Positions 19,530 through 30,320 of a stretch of DNA of 64,000 nt are shown here, piece after piece; the first letter of the stretch is position 1; the number at the start of each line of letters is the position of its first letter. Below the pieces are notes generated by a model. That model was given only the letters and a program-made list of their open reading frames with translations. It was not told the origin of the DNA and searched no databases. Source of the DNA: Salinicola salarius (GTDB lineage Bacteria > Pseudomonadota > Gammaproteobacteria > Pseudomonadales > Halomonadaceae); the NCBI RefSeq assembly GCF_003206135.1, contig NZ_PZJT01000006.1, positions 383,252 to 447,251 of the forward strand, in the 5' to 3' direction. A program made the translations under genes and the position numbers.

Positions 19530-21056
19530 ATGGCCTCAACGACAGAGCACCACATTTACGATCTCATCGTCGTCGGAGGTGGCATCAACGGTACCGGCAT
19601 TGCCAACGATGCCGCCGGACGAGGCCTTTCCGTGCTCCTGTGCGAACAGGCCGATCTGGCCAGCGCGACCTCCTCGGCCAGCAGCAAGCTGATCCATGGC
19701 GGCCTGCGCTATCTGGAGCACCGGGAATTCCGCCTGGTCCGCGAGGCACTGAGAGAACGTGAAGTCATGCTGCGCAAGGCGCCTCACATCGTCTGGCCGC
19801 TACGCTTCATTCTTCCGCATCAGCCCCACCTGCGTCCGGGCTGGATGATTCGTACCGGGCTGTTCCTCTACGACCATCTGAGCCACCGGGACAGCCTGCC
19901 CAACGCCAAGAGCCTGCGCTTCGGCAGCGAGAGCCCGCTGGTGCCGACGATCAAGCGCGGGTTCGAATATTCCGACTGCTGGGTGGACGACGCCCGGCTG
20001 GTGATCCTGAACGCGCTGCAGGCGCAGGAAAAAGGCGCGGACATTCGGGTTCGCACCCGCTGCACCGAGGCTCGAGAGGAAGCGGGACACTGGGTGATCA
20101 GCCTCGAAGATCGCGACACCGGCGAACGCCGCGAACATCGCTGCAAAGTGCTGGTCAACGCCGCCGGCCCCTGGGTCGAATCCTTCGTCAAAGGCAATGC
20201 CAGGCGTGACTCGCGCTACGGCATCCGCATGATCCAGGGCAGTCATCTTATCGTGCCGCGACTCAACGACGACGAGCGCGCCTACATTCTTCAGAACCAG
20301 GACGGCCGTATCGTGTTCGTGCTGCCCTACCAGCAGCGCTTCAGCCTCATCGGCACGACCGATCGCCGCTATCAGGGCGACCCGGCCAAGGTCAGCATCA
20401 ACGACGAGGAAATCGACTATCTGCTCGACGTACTCAACGCGCACTTCGTCAGGAAGCTGAGCCGAGCGGATGTCATTTCGACCTATGCCGGCGTCCGCCC
20501 GCTGTGCGATGACGAATCGGAAAATCCCTCCGCCATGACGCGTGATTACACGCTCGATCTCGACAAGCACGGCGCCCCGATGCTGTCGATCTTCGGCGGC
20601 AAGATCACCACCTATCGCAAGCTTGCCGAAGCGGCCATGCACAAACTGCAACCGCTGCTGCCGCACATGAGGCAAGCCTGGACGGCCGACGCTCGGCTCC
20701 CCGGCGGGGATATCGAGTCGCGCCACACATTCGTCGCACAGTTGCTGCGCGAATATCCGTTTCTTGGCCGGGAGCGGGCCGAGCGCTTCGCCTCCAGTTA
20801 CGGCACGCTCTGCTTGAAGTTCCTGGCAGGAAAGCAGAGCCAGGAAGATCTCGGCCAGCATTTCGGCAGTGGCCTGACCCGTGCAGAAGTCGATTACCTG
20901 ATCGAGCACGAATGGGCACGCACCAGTGACGATATTCTGTGGCGACGCAGCAAGCTGGGGCTGCGCCTGACGCTCGAAGAGCAGCAAGCGCTGGTGGAAC
21001 ATCTCAGCCGGCATCCCCTCATTGCGACCCTCGGACCGCTATCCCAGGCATCTTGA
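19530..21056 (+). CDS. glpD: GlpD: aerobic glycerol-3-phosphate dehydrogenase
   Basis: This 508-residue FAD enzyme has the dinucleotide-binding motif DLIVVGGGINGTGIANDAAG at residues 10-29, the substrate-site segment SSASSKLIHGGLRYLE, and IFGGKITTYRKLAE near residue 355. It oxidises glycerol 3-phosphate to dihydroxyacetone phosphate at the inner face of the membrane and passes electrons to quinone. CGGAGGACGGC precedes the ATG. glpK and glpF are not in this window. Confidence 0.96.
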   Translation: MASTTEHHIYDLIVVGGGINGTGIANDAAGRGLSVLLCEQADLASATSSASSKLIHGGLRYLEHREFRLVREALREREVMLRKAPHIVWPLRFILPHQPHLRPGWMIRTGLFLYDHLSHRDSLPNAKSLRFGSESPLVPTIKRGFEYSDCWVDDARLVILNALQAQEKGADIRVRTRCTEAREEAGHWVISLEDRDTGERREHRCKVLVNAAGPWVESFVKGNARRDSRYGIRMIQGSHLIVPRLNDDERAYILQNQDGRIVFVLPYQQRFSLIGTTDRRYQGDPAKVSINDEEIDYLLDVLNAHFVRKLSRADVISTYAGVRPLCDDESENPSAMTRDYTLDLDKHGAPMLSIFGGKITTYRKLAEAAMHKLQPLLPHMRQAWTADARLPGGDIESRHTFVAQLLREYPFLGRERAERFASSYGTLCLKFLAGKQSQEDLGQHFGSGLTRAEVDYLIEHEWARTSDDILWRRSKLGLRLTLEEQQALVEHLSRHPLIATLGPLSQAS

Positions 21057-21166
21057 ATGACAGCTTTTGGTGAGTCGTCGAAGCGCCATATCGGCGTGGG
21101 CGCCTGTCACGTTTCTGCTACCCTTGGCCAGGTACGGTGCTTTAACCTGATATAAGGAATGACCAG

Positions 21167-22243
21167 TTGCTGCAATTCCTGTTTACCTGCCTTGGCTGCC
21201 TCGTCTTGTTGGTCACGCTCGCGCCTTATCTGAGGATCCGCCACTGGAGCGTTCGCAGCTTCGATTTCCCGCTACTCCAGATTGCCATCATCGCCACCAT
21301 TCTGGCACTCGCTCAGGCTGCCTTAAGCCCGACCGCCTGGTGGCACTGGGCTGGCGTCGTTGCCAGCACCGTTGCCGCCATCATCCAGTGGGCGCGAGTC
21401 TATCCCTGGACGTCATTGGCAAGCTGTCTCGTCGTAGAGGCCGAATCTCACGAGCCGGATCACGAGCTCAAGCTGCTCGTCTCCAACGTGCTGACACCCA
21501 ATCGTCAGGCCGACAAACTGATCGCTCTCGTCGAGAAACACCAACCGGACATCCTGCTGACGCTGGAATCCGACCAATGGTGGGGCGATCAACTGGACGC
21601 CGCCATTGGCGAGGAGATGCCGGAAGCCGTGCGCATTCCTCTCGACAATCTTTACGGCATGCATCTTTATTCCCGGTTGCCGCTGGAAGACGTCGAGGTC
21701 AAGTGGCTGATTCAGGATGACATCCCGTCGATTCATGCCTGGGTCAAACTCAAAAGCGGTAAGCGCATTCGCTTCCACGCGCTGCACCCGAGACCGCCCG
21801 CGCCGTCGGAAAGCGACGAATCGCTGTGGCGAGACGCGGAACTGCTGCTGGTCGGCCAGACGATTGCCGAGAACGACGATCCGACCATCGTCGCCGGAGA
21901 TCTCAATGACGTGGCATGGTCGCCGACGACCAAGCTCTTCTGTCGGGTCAGCGGCATGCTGGATCCCCGACGCGGCCGCGGCCAGTACAGCACCTTTCAT
22001 GCCAAATATCCGATGCTGCGCTGGCCGCTGGATCACGTATTCGTCACTGAGCACTTCACGCTCGTCGATATGCAACGGTTGCCCGAGATCGGGTCGGATC
22101 ATTTCCCGATTCTGGTCACGCTATGTCACAACCCTTCTCGCGCCGACGAGAACGAGCCCGAAAAGGCCGACACGGAGGAGCGCGAAGACGCCGAGGACAC
22201 CATCGAAGAGGCGCAGGACCGGCATGGCGAAACGCCGGTTTGA
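21167..22243 (+). CDS. Endonuclease/exonuclease/phosphatase-family protein with membrane anchor
   Basis: This 358-residue protein has three N-terminal hydrophobic segments (about residues 1-70) and a C-terminal EEP hydrolase domain with SNVLTPNRQADKL, LTLESDQWW, AGDLNDVAWSP and GSDHFPILV, the usual Asn, Glu, Asp/Asn and Asp-His catalytic elements. The last 40 residues are very acidic. Substrate is unknown; nucleic acid, phosphoinositide-like or phosphodiester substrates are possible. The only good start is a TTG at 21167, ten bases after TAAGGAA. Membrane-anchored EEP proteins of this type are common and uncharacterised. Confidence 0.8.
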   Translation: MLQFLFTCLGCLVLLVTLAPYLRIRHWSVRSFDFPLLQIAIIATILALAQAALSPTAWWHWAGVVASTVAAIIQWARVYPWTSLASCLVVEAESHEPDHELKLLVSNVLTPNRQADKLIALVEKHQPDILLTLESDQWWGDQLDAAIGEEMPEAVRIPLDNLYGMHLYSRLPLEDVEVKWLIQDDIPSIHAWVKLKSGKRIRFHALHPRPPAPSESDESLWRDAELLLVGQTIAENDDPTIVAGDLNDVAWSPTTKLFCRVSGMLDPRRGRGQYSTFHAKYPMLRWPLDHVFVTEHFTLVDMQRLPEIGSDHFPILVTLCHNPSRADENEPEKADTEEREDAEDTIEEAQDRHGETPV

Positions 22244-22273
22244 GGCCGTCTTCGCAGCGATAGTGTCCCAGTC

Positions 22274-22303
22274 GACAACGCCACCCGATCGGGTGGCGTT
22301 GTC
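22274..22303. terminator. Perfect 30-bp palindrome, bidirectional terminator
   Basis: GACAACGCCACCC pairs with GGGTGGCGTTGTC around GATC, making the whole 30-mer palindromic. It lies between the EEP gene and fumC, which are convergent, so it can serve both. T tracts are short on both sides. Confidence 0.7.
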
Positions 22304-22379
22304 GTATTGGTGTCGACCATGCATGGATGAATGGCGACGTTCGAGGCAGGCAAGCAAGCAGCCAATCAGACCGGAGCCG

Positions 22380-23759
<1,380 letters not shown>

Positions 23760-23791
23760 GACCTTCTCCTATCGATGACGGTTGAAATGCC

Positions 23792-23822
23792 AAGGCGCAG
23801 CCCGAACGTCGGGCTACGCCTT
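23792..23822 (-). terminator. Hairpin downstream of the alcohol dehydrogenase gene
   Basis: AAGGCG-C-AGCCCGA pairs with TCGGGCT-A-CGCCTT with one mismatch and a three-base loop. It lies 50 bases after the dehydrogenase stop codon; the T tract is weak. Confidence 0.55.
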
Positions 23823-23871
23823 CGAGTCCTTCAAGACTAGCAGCCGGACCATGCTCCGTCCGGTTCGAGGC

Positions 23872-24999
23872 TCAATCGAAATCGATGATCTGCCGTATCG
23901 CCTCGCCACTCGCCAGACGGTCGAAACCGAGGTTGATCTCGTCGAGTTTCAATCGGTGCGTCAGCAGCCGATCTACCGGCAGGCGGCCGGACCGGTAGAG
24001 CGCGATATATTCGGGCACGTCCAGCGATGGCACGTGACCGCCCAGATAGGAGCCCTTGAGCGTGCGCTCTTCCGCGACCATGCGCGTCGGGCTGATGGCG
24101 AATCGCACGTCGGGATGCGGCAAGCCGGAAGTGACGGTCGTGCCGCCACGGGCCGTGGATTCATAGGCAAACTCCAGCGCCTTGGCCACACCCGCGAACT
24201 CGGCCGCGATGTCCACCCCGCCGCCGCTGATCTCGCGCACCTGCTGCACCGCATCCGGATCGGCGCTGTTGACGATATGCGTGGCGCCCATCGCCTTGGC
24301 GGTCTCCAGCTTGTCCGGCGCGATATCCGCCGCGATCACCTGCCGCGCGCCGCCACCGACGGCGCCCATGACCGCCGCCAGCCCGACGCCGCCCAGGCCG
24401 ACGACCAGCACCGACTGGCCCAATCTCAGGCCCGCCGTATGCACCAGCGCACCGACGCCTGTCAGCACCGCGCATCCGAACAGCGCCGCGATATGAAAAG
24501 GCAGGTCCGGATCGATCCGGGTCAGGGAGCGGCGCGACGCCACCGTGTACTCGGCAAAGCCGGAAACGCCGATATGGTGATAGATCTTCTGGCCGTTCTT
24601 GTGCAGACGCATCCCGCCACCCAGCAGATGCCCGGCAGTGTTGGCTGCCGCACCGGGCTGACACAGCGCCGCCCGCCCGGAAAGACACGACGGACACGCA
24701 CCGCAGCTGGGCGCAAAGGAGAACACCACATGGTCGCCGGGAGCGAGATCGGTCACGCCCTCGCCGACTTCGGCGACTTCGCCGGCCGCCTCGTGGCCCA
24801 GCACCATCGGCAAGGGGCGCGGCCGATCGCCATTGATCGTGGAAAGATCCGAATGACACAGACCGGCGGCACGCATCTTGACCAGCACTTCGCCCGGCCC
24901 CGGCCCGTCCAGCTCGACCTCCTCGACCGACATCGGCAGCGACTCCCGATACGGGCGTGGCCTTTTCATTTCATGTATCACGGCGGCACGAATTTTCAC
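23872..24999 (-). CDS. Zinc-dependent alcohol dehydrogenase (MDR family)
   Basis: This 375-residue medium-chain dehydrogenase has catalytic-zinc ligands in GLCHSDLS and GHEAAGEV, four structural-zinc cysteines in CGACPSCLSGRAALC, and the nucleotide fold motif VLVVGLGGVGLAAVMGAVG. Substrate cannot be told from sequence; long-chain or aldehyde-type oxidoreductases of this group differ widely. I start at the GTG at 24999 (KIRAAVIHE after the initiator), five bases after AGGAGG; a GTG at 25005 overlaps that site. It stands alone between fumC and yjbQ. Confidence 0.87.
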   Translation of the reverse strand: MKIRAAVIHEMKRPRPYRESLPMSVEEVELDGPGPGEVLVKMRAAGLCHSDLSTINGDRPRPLPMVLGHEAAGEVAEVGEGVTDLAPGDHVVFSFAPSCGACPSCLSGRAALCQPGAAANTAGHLLGGGMRLHKNGQKIYHHIGVSGFAEYTVASRRSLTRIDPDLPFHIAALFGCAVLTGVGALVHTAGLRLGQSVLVVGLGGVGLAAVMGAVGGGARQVIAADIAPDKLETAKAMGATHIVNSADPDAVQQVREISGGGVDIAAEFAGVAKALEFAYESTARGGTTVTSGLPHPDVRFAISPTRMVAEERTLKGSYLGGHVPSLDVPEYIALYRSGRLPVDRLLTHRLKLDEINLGFDRLASGEAIRQIIDFD

Positions 25000-25202
25000 G
25001 AACACCTCCTGGTTTCGAATCGCCTGGGGGCGACTACCGGTTCTCGGTAGTCGTTCAGACTAAGCGCAAACGTTAACGCGAGTACTGCGACTTTGGTCTT
25101 TCGGTGCCGCTGACGATTGCCAGCCGTCGACGTTGAAAGACAGGGCAAGCATCGCGATCTAGGATGAGGTGCTTTCTATCAATGACCGAAGGAACCAACC
25201 CC

Positions 25203-25622
25203 ATGTGGCATCGTCAGCAGTTCTCGCTCAAACCCCGTTCGCGCGGCTTTCATCTGGTCACCGACGAGATTCTCGGCGCGCTTTCCGGCATGCACGGCAT
25301 CCGCACCGGGCTTTTGCATCTGCAGCTGATGCATACCTCCGCCTCACTGACGCTCAACGAGAATGCCGACCCGGACGTGCGCCACGACATGGCGCTGTTC
25401 GCCAACAAGCTGGCACCGGAAAACCTGTCCGGCATGCGGCATACGCTGGAGGGCCCGGACGACATGCCCGCTCACGTGCTGGCGAGCCTGTTCGGCACCG
25501 AACTGACCCTGGCGGTGGAAAACGGCCGCCTGCTAACCGGCACCTGGCAGGGCATCTGGTTGGGCGAACATCGCGAGCATGGCGGTGCCCGAAAGGTCAC
25601 CGCCACATTGATGGGCGAATAA
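25203..25622 (+). CDS. yjbQ: YjbQ-family (UPF0047) protein
   Basis: This 139-residue protein matches the YjbQ family, with HTSASLTLNENADPDVRHDM as the conserved central motif and TGTWQGIWLGEHREHG near the end. E. coli YjbQ has low thiamine-phosphate synthase activity, but the natural role is not settled. The ATG at 25203 follows GAAGGAACC; upstream in-frame starts lack a signal. Confidence 0.9.
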   Translation: MWHRQQFSLKPRSRGFHLVTDEILGALSGMHGIRTGLLHLQLMHTSASLTLNENADPDVRHDMALFANKLAPENLSGMRHTLEGPDDMPAHVLASLFGTELTLAVENGRLLTGTWQGIWLGEHREHGGARKVTATLMGE

Positions 25623-25678
25623 CGAAAGCTTCTGTGCTCACCCTCGTGCTTTCTGGCTGAACACGATTCTCTGCCAGC

Positions 25679-27463
25679 TCAATGCGAGTGCCGTGGCACC
25701 TCGGCGCCCCGGCAACCGCGCAGGAAATCGAAATCGCAGCCTTCGTCCGCCTGCAGCACCCGCTCGATATAGAGCTGGCGGTAACCTCCGGTCGTGGCGA
25801 TCTGGTTCGACGCCGCCATCGGATCGGCTTCCGCCAGCCGCCGGGCGATTTCGGCGTCGTCGACTTCCAGATTCAGCGCGCCGCTGTCGCAATCCAGCGA
25901 GATCCAGTCGCCGTTGTGGACCGCCGCGAGCGGACCGCCAGCCGCGGCTTCCGGCGCCACATGCAAGACCACCGTGCCGTAGGCCGTGCCGCTCATGCGA
26001 GCGTCCGAGATGCGAACCATGTCGGTGATCCCCTGCTCCAGGATCTTGGGCGGCAGGCCCATGTTCCCGACTTCGGCCATGCCGTGGTAGCCGCGCGGGC
26101 CGCAGTGTTTCAGGACCAGAATGTCGTTGGCCTCGACTTCCAGGTCCGGATCGTTGATTCGCGCCTTGTAGTCGTCGAAATTCTCGAACACCACCGCCCG
26201 GCCGCGATGCTTCATCAGCTCGGGGCTGGCCGCCGAGGGCTTGAGCACCGCGCCATTGGGTGCCAGATTGCCGCGCAGAATGCAGATGCCGCCATCTTCA
26301 CGCAGCGGATTGTCCAGCGGCCGGATCACCTCATCGTTGTAGTGCGGCGCGTCCTGCACGTTTTCCCAGATCGTCTTGCCGTTGACCGTCAGCGCATCCT
26401 TGTGCGGCAGCCGGTCGGCTTCGCCCAGCCGACGCAGCACCGCGGGCAGACCGCCGGCATAATAGAACTCTTCCATCAGGAAGCGCCCGGAGGGCTGCAG
26501 GTCGACGATGGTCGGCGTACCGCGACCGATGCGGGTCCAGTCGTCCAACGGCAGGTCGACACCGATACGACCGGCGATCGCCTTCAGGTGGATGACAGCG
26601 TTGGTCGAGCCGCCGATCGCCGCGTTGGTGCGAATCGCATTCTCGAACGCCTCGCGGGTCAGAACCTTCGACAGCTTCAGATCCTCGTCGACCATCTCGA
26701 CGATGCGGTTGCCGGAAAGGTGCGCGAGTACGTAGCGACGGGAATCCACTGCCGGAATCGCCGCGTTGTGCGGCAGGGAAACGCCCAGCGATTCCGCCAT
26801 GCAGGCCATGGTCGACGCGGTCCCCATGGTGTTGCAGGTACCAGCGGAGCGCGACATGCCAGCCTCGGCGGCCATGAAGTCGTGGATCGAGATCTTGCCC
26901 GCCTTGACCTCTTCGGAAAGCTTCCAGACCACCGTGCCGGAACCGATATCCTTGCCTTCGTGCTTGCCGTTGAGCATCGGCCCGCCGGTCACCACGATCG
27001 TCGGGATATCGCAGCTCGCCGCGCCCATGAGCAGCGCCGGCGTGGTCTTGTCACAGCCGACCAGCAGTACCACGGCATCCATCGGGTTGCCGCGAATCGC
27101 CTCCTCGACATCCATGCTGGCGAGATTGCGGGTGAACATCGCCGTCGGCCGCAGGTTGGACTCGCCATTGGAGAACACCGGAAACTCGACCGGGTAGCCA
27201 CCAGCTTCGAGCACCCCTTTCTTGACGTGCTCGGCAAGCTTGCGGAAATGCGCATTGCACGGCGTCAGCTCGGACCAGGTATTGCAGATGCCGATGATCG
27301 GCTTGCCCTGGAATTCATGATCCGGAATGCCCTGGTTCTTCATCCAGCTGCGGTACATGAAGCCGTTCTTGTCGGCGCTACCGAACCACTGGGCAGAGCG
27401 CAGCTGGCGCTGGGACTCTGGTTTTTGGGACGGCTTTTGGGACTTGTCCGATGAATCGCTCAT
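25679..27463 (-). CDS. IlvD/Edd-family sugar-acid dehydratase, probably pentonate (L-arabinonate) dehydratase
   Basis: This 594-residue Fe-S dehydratase has the cluster cysteines in ICNTWSELTPCNAHF, VGCDKTTPALL and SAGTCNTMGTAST, and SDARMSGTAYGTVVLH near residue 500. It resembles L-arabinonate and other aldonate dehydratases more than IlvD itself. It would convert a pentonate to a 2-keto-3-deoxy acid in a non-phosphorylating sugar pathway. Neighbours (GntP-type permease, AraFGH-type importer, mutarotase) support this. The next enzymes of such a pathway are not in this window. GAGGAGAGAAGA precedes the ATG. Confidence 0.82.
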   Translation of the reverse strand: MSDSSDKSQKPSQKPESQRQLRSAQWFGSADKNGFMYRSWMKNQGIPDHEFQGKPIIGICNTWSELTPCNAHFRKLAEHVKKGVLEAGGYPVEFPVFSNGESNLRPTAMFTRNLASMDVEEAIRGNPMDAVVLLVGCDKTTPALLMGAASCDIPTIVVTGGPMLNGKHEGKDIGSGTVVWKLSEEVKAGKISIHDFMAAEAGMSRSAGTCNTMGTASTMACMAESLGVSLPHNAAIPAVDSRRYVLAHLSGNRIVEMVDEDLKLSKVLTREAFENAIRTNAAIGGSTNAVIHLKAIAGRIGVDLPLDDWTRIGRGTPTIVDLQPSGRFLMEEFYYAGGLPAVLRRLGEADRLPHKDALTVNGKTIWENVQDAPHYNDEVIRPLDNPLREDGGICILRGNLAPNGAVLKPSAASPELMKHRGRAVVFENFDDYKARINDPDLEVEANDILVLKHCGPRGYHGMAEVGNMGLPPKILEQGITDMVRISDARMSGTAYGTVVLHVAPEAAAGGPLAAVHNGDWISLDCDSGALNLEVDDAEIARRLAEADPMAASNQIATTGGYRQLYIERVLQADEGCDFDFLRGCRGAEVPRHSH

Positions 27464-27557
27464 TCTTCTCTCCTCGAGCCATCGTCAGTGCGGTGGCGGT
27501 CAGGGCCATCATCAAAGGTGTTCGTCAACCGGTGCTGTCGATGCGTGTCATCAAGGA

Positions 27558-28958
27558 TCACAGCAAGGAAAACACCAGCCACGCCAGGGCGAACGACATC
27601 AGCGAAATGCCGATGGAGATCACCGTCCATGTCTTCAACATCGTCTTGGTATCGACGCCGAGAAAGCGACCCACCAGCCAGAACCCGGAATCGTTGACGT
27701 GGGAGTAACCGATGGCGCCCGCGACGATCGCGACGGTAATGCAGGCTGCCGGCAATCCGGCAAGCGTGGGATCCCCCAGCACCACCGGCGCCATGATGCC
27801 GGCTGCCGTGGTGCCGGCCACCGTGGCCGAACCCTGAGCTATCCGGATCACCGATGCGATCACGTATCCGGCCAGGATCACCGGCAGCCCGAACGCCTGG
27901 AGGCTGTCCGCCAGCGCGTCGCCGATGCCGCTGGCCGTCAGCACGCCACCGAACATGCCGCCGGCACCGGTGATCAGGATGATGCTGCAGACCGGGGAGA
28001 GCGCCTGCTCGACAATCTCGTTGATGGAATCCATCGCTCCGCGTTCACTGGCACGAATGACCAGCAGCCACATGGCGATACAGGTACTGATCAGCAGCGC
28101 GATCGGTGTCTCGCCGATCACCATCAGCGCGGAAACCAGCGGGTTGTCGCTATCGATCACGCCGCTCTGACCCAGCGTCGATAGCCCCGTGTTGAGGAAG
28201 ATCAGCACCAGCGGCAGCAACAGTACCAGCAGCACCGTACCGAACGCCGGGCGCTTCTCGGGCGGGATCTCCTCGCTTTCCGCCCCCATGAAGTTCGGCA
28301 CCGGCTGGAACGGCGTCCGCTTGGCCAGTATCAGCGACAGCCGGTAGCCCATCACGTACCAGGTCGGCAGCCCCACCAGCAGCGCGACGAACAGCACCTG
28401 GCCGATGTCGGCGTGCAGGAAGACCGCCGCCGCGACCGGGCCGGGATGTGGGGGCATCAAGGCGTGCATGACCAGAAACGCACCCGCCGCCGGCAGCCCA
28501 TAAAGCAGCAACGAGGCCTTGAGCTCACGAGCGACCGAATAGATGACCGGCAGCATGACCACGAAGGCCGCATCCAGAAAGATCGGAAAGCCGAACAGCA
28601 GGCAGGCGATCGACAGACCCAGCGGCGCCCGCTTGCTGCCGAACAGACTAATCAGCGTGTCGGCCAGCACTCGCGCCCCGCCGGAAACCGCAACCAGACG
28701 CCCCAGTACCGCCCCGAAACCGATCAGCAGCGCCACATTGCCCAGCGTCTTGCCGAAGCCGCCCAGCAATGTGGGAAGCAGATCGGCCACCGTAATGCCG
28801 GTCGCCAGTGCCGTACCGATACTGACGATGACCAGCGCAAAAAAGGGATGCAGACGCACCCGAATGATCAAAACCAACAGAATGGCGATAGCCGCGACGG
28901 CGACCCCCATCAGCCCTAATGTGGATAGGCCGGCGGCCGCTTGTGTCGTGTCTTGCAT
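27558..28958 (-). CDS. GntP-family gluconate/sugar-acid:H+ symporter
   Basis: This 466-residue protein of the GntP/GntT family has twelve or more membrane segments and GFPIFLDAAFVVMLP, MHALMPPHPGPVAAA and GYSHVNDSGFWLVG, which are typical of the family. It lies upstream of the sugar-acid dehydratase on the same strand with a 94 bp spacer, so arabinonate or a related aldonate is a likely substrate. I start at the ATG at 28958, after AGGAGAACGCC. Confidence 0.86.
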   Translation of the reverse strand: MQDTTQAAAGLSTLGLMGVAVAAIAILLVLIIRVRLHPFFALVIVSIGTALATGITVADLLPTLLGGFGKTLGNVALLIGFGAVLGRLVAVSGGARVLADTLISLFGSKRAPLGLSIACLLFGFPIFLDAAFVVMLPVIYSVARELKASLLLYGLPAAGAFLVMHALMPPHPGPVAAAVFLHADIGQVLFVALLVGLPTWYVMGYRLSLILAKRTPFQPVPNFMGAESEEIPPEKRPAFGTVLLVLLLPLVLIFLNTGLSTLGQSGVIDSDNPLVSALMVIGETPIALLISTCIAMWLLVIRASERGAMDSINEIVEQALSPVCSIILITGAGGMFGGVLTASGIGDALADSLQAFGLPVILAGYVIASVIRIAQGSATVAGTTAAGIMAPVVLGDPTLAGLPAACITVAIVAGAIGYSHVNDSGFWLVGRFLGVDTKTMLKTWTVISIGISLMSFALAWLVFSLL

Positions 28959-29034
28959 GGCGTTCTCCTGACGACTGTCACGGCTTCGATTGGACATGTC
29001 CGCCGTGGGTACGGCCACAGTAGCGCCAAGCATC

Positions 29035-29085
29035 AATAACCATGAAATGCCAAAAATCGGCAAAACCAATATCAATATGGTTATT
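29035..29085. promoter_or_regulatory. Inverted repeat upstream of the GntP-type gene
   Basis: AATAACCAT at 29035-29043 faces ATGGTTATT at 29077-29085 across 33 bases, in an A+T-rich stretch upstream of the permease gene. It could be a regulator site or the araH terminator region; there is no T tract for termination. Confidence 0.4.
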
Positions 29086-29177
29086 AGATGGGCCGCATCA
29101 TGCGTAAGAACACGTGATCGTCATACAAGCTCGTGGTTTCGACGCGACCAAAGTTGCAGGTTGCGTGCCGGGACTCA

Positions 29178-30179
29178 TCAGCCACCGGCGCGGCGGGTCT
29201 GTTTCCAGCGGTCGAACATGACCGCGAGCAGCAGGATCGCGCCGCGTACCAGGTACTGATAGAACGTCGGTACGTTGAGCAGCCCCATCGCATTCTGTAC
29301 GCACCCCATGATGAGTACACCGACCAGCACGCCGGTGATCGAGGCCACGCCGCCGGAAAGCGAGACACCACCCAATACGCAGGCCGAGATGACGGCGAGC
29401 TCGAGCCCTTGAGACGTGTTGGGATCGCCCAGCCCCATACGAGAAGTCAGCAGCACCCCGGCGATGCCGGCAACCAGACCCTGGAGCGCGAACACCATGA
29501 TCTTCAAGCGGCGAACATTGACCCCGGCCAGACTGGCGGCCTCGGAATTGCCCCCCGTCGCCAGCGTATTACGGCCAAAGGCGGTCATGTTGAGTACGAC
29601 ACCGAACACCAGGAAGCAGACGATCATCGTCCATACCGGCAATGTCAGACCGAGGAACGAGGCGCTGCCAAGATCGAAGAAGCCCGGTACGGTGATCATG
29701 ACGGCATCGCCGCCGGACGTGATATAGGCCAGGCCTCGTACGAACTCCATCGCGGCCAACGTCGCGATCAGCGAGTTGATGCCGAAGCGGGCGACCACGA
29801 AACCGTTGAAAGCCCCGACCGCTGCGCCGGCTGCGATTCCCACCAGCACGCCGATCACCACGCTGCCAGTAGTCGAAGTCACCATTGCCGCGACCACACC
29901 GGAAAAGGCCACGATCGACGCCACCGACAGATCCACCTCGCCCAGCGCCAGCACCATCATCATGGTGGTGGCGATCGTGCCGATCAGGGTCACCGACAAC
30001 AGCAGCCCGACGATGTTACGGCCGGTCAGGAAATCCGGCACCAGCACGGAGAGGCCGATGAAGAGCAGGATGAAAACCGCAATCAGACCGGACGTGTCGA
30101 GTAGCGTCCGTAGCGGCTTGGGCAGCCCACGGCGTGTCTCGCGTGGTAGTGCCGCCGATGTGGCAACTTTGTCATTCAT
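29178..30179 (-). CDS. araH: AraH/RbsC-type sugar ABC importer permease
   Basis: This 333-residue permease has about eight to ten hydrophobic segments and LGEVDLSVASIVAFSGVVAA and NVRRLKIMVFALQGLVAG, typical of the ribose/arabinose/xylose permease family. It acts as a homodimer with the AraG-like ATPase. It is the last gene of the importer and is separated from araG by an unusual 141 bp spacer with repeats. Assignment to arabinose is inferred from the AraF-like binding protein. Confidence 0.83.
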   Translation of the reverse strand: MNDKVATSAALPRETRRGLPKPLRTLLDTSGLIAVFILLFIGLSVLVPDFLTGRNIVGLLLSVTLIGTIATTMMMVLALGEVDLSVASIVAFSGVVAAMVTSTTGSVVIGVLVGIAAGAAVGAFNGFVVARFGINSLIATLAAMEFVRGLAYITSGGDAVMITVPGFFDLGSASFLGLTLPVWTMIVCFLVFGVVLNMTAFGRNTLATGGNSEAASLAGVNVRRLKIMVFALQGLVAGIAGVLLTSRMGLGDPNTSQGLELAVISACVLGGVSLSGGVASITGVLVGVLIMGCVQNAMGLLNVPTFYQYLVRGAILLLAVMFDRWKQTRRAGG

Positions 30180-30206
30180 GTTCCTGAACCCTCTTGAGAT
30201 TCATTT

Positions 30207-30272
30207 GCTTCTATAAAACGGAGCTTCTATAAAACGGATGCCAACCATAAAACGATGACGACCATAAACCGA
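30207..30272. repeat. Four 16-17-bp tandem repeats between araG and araH
   Basis: Two identical copies of GCTTCTATAAAACGGA (30207-30222, 30223-30238) are followed by two diverged copies, TGCCAACCATAAAACGA and TGACGACCATAAACCGA. The shared core is ATAAAACGA. They fill the intra-operon spacer immediately upstream of the araH ribosome-binding region. Confidence 0.9.
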
Positions 30273-30320
30273 TGCCAACCGGCGCGGGATCGATTCATCG
30301 AGTAGCGATGAGGACCGATC

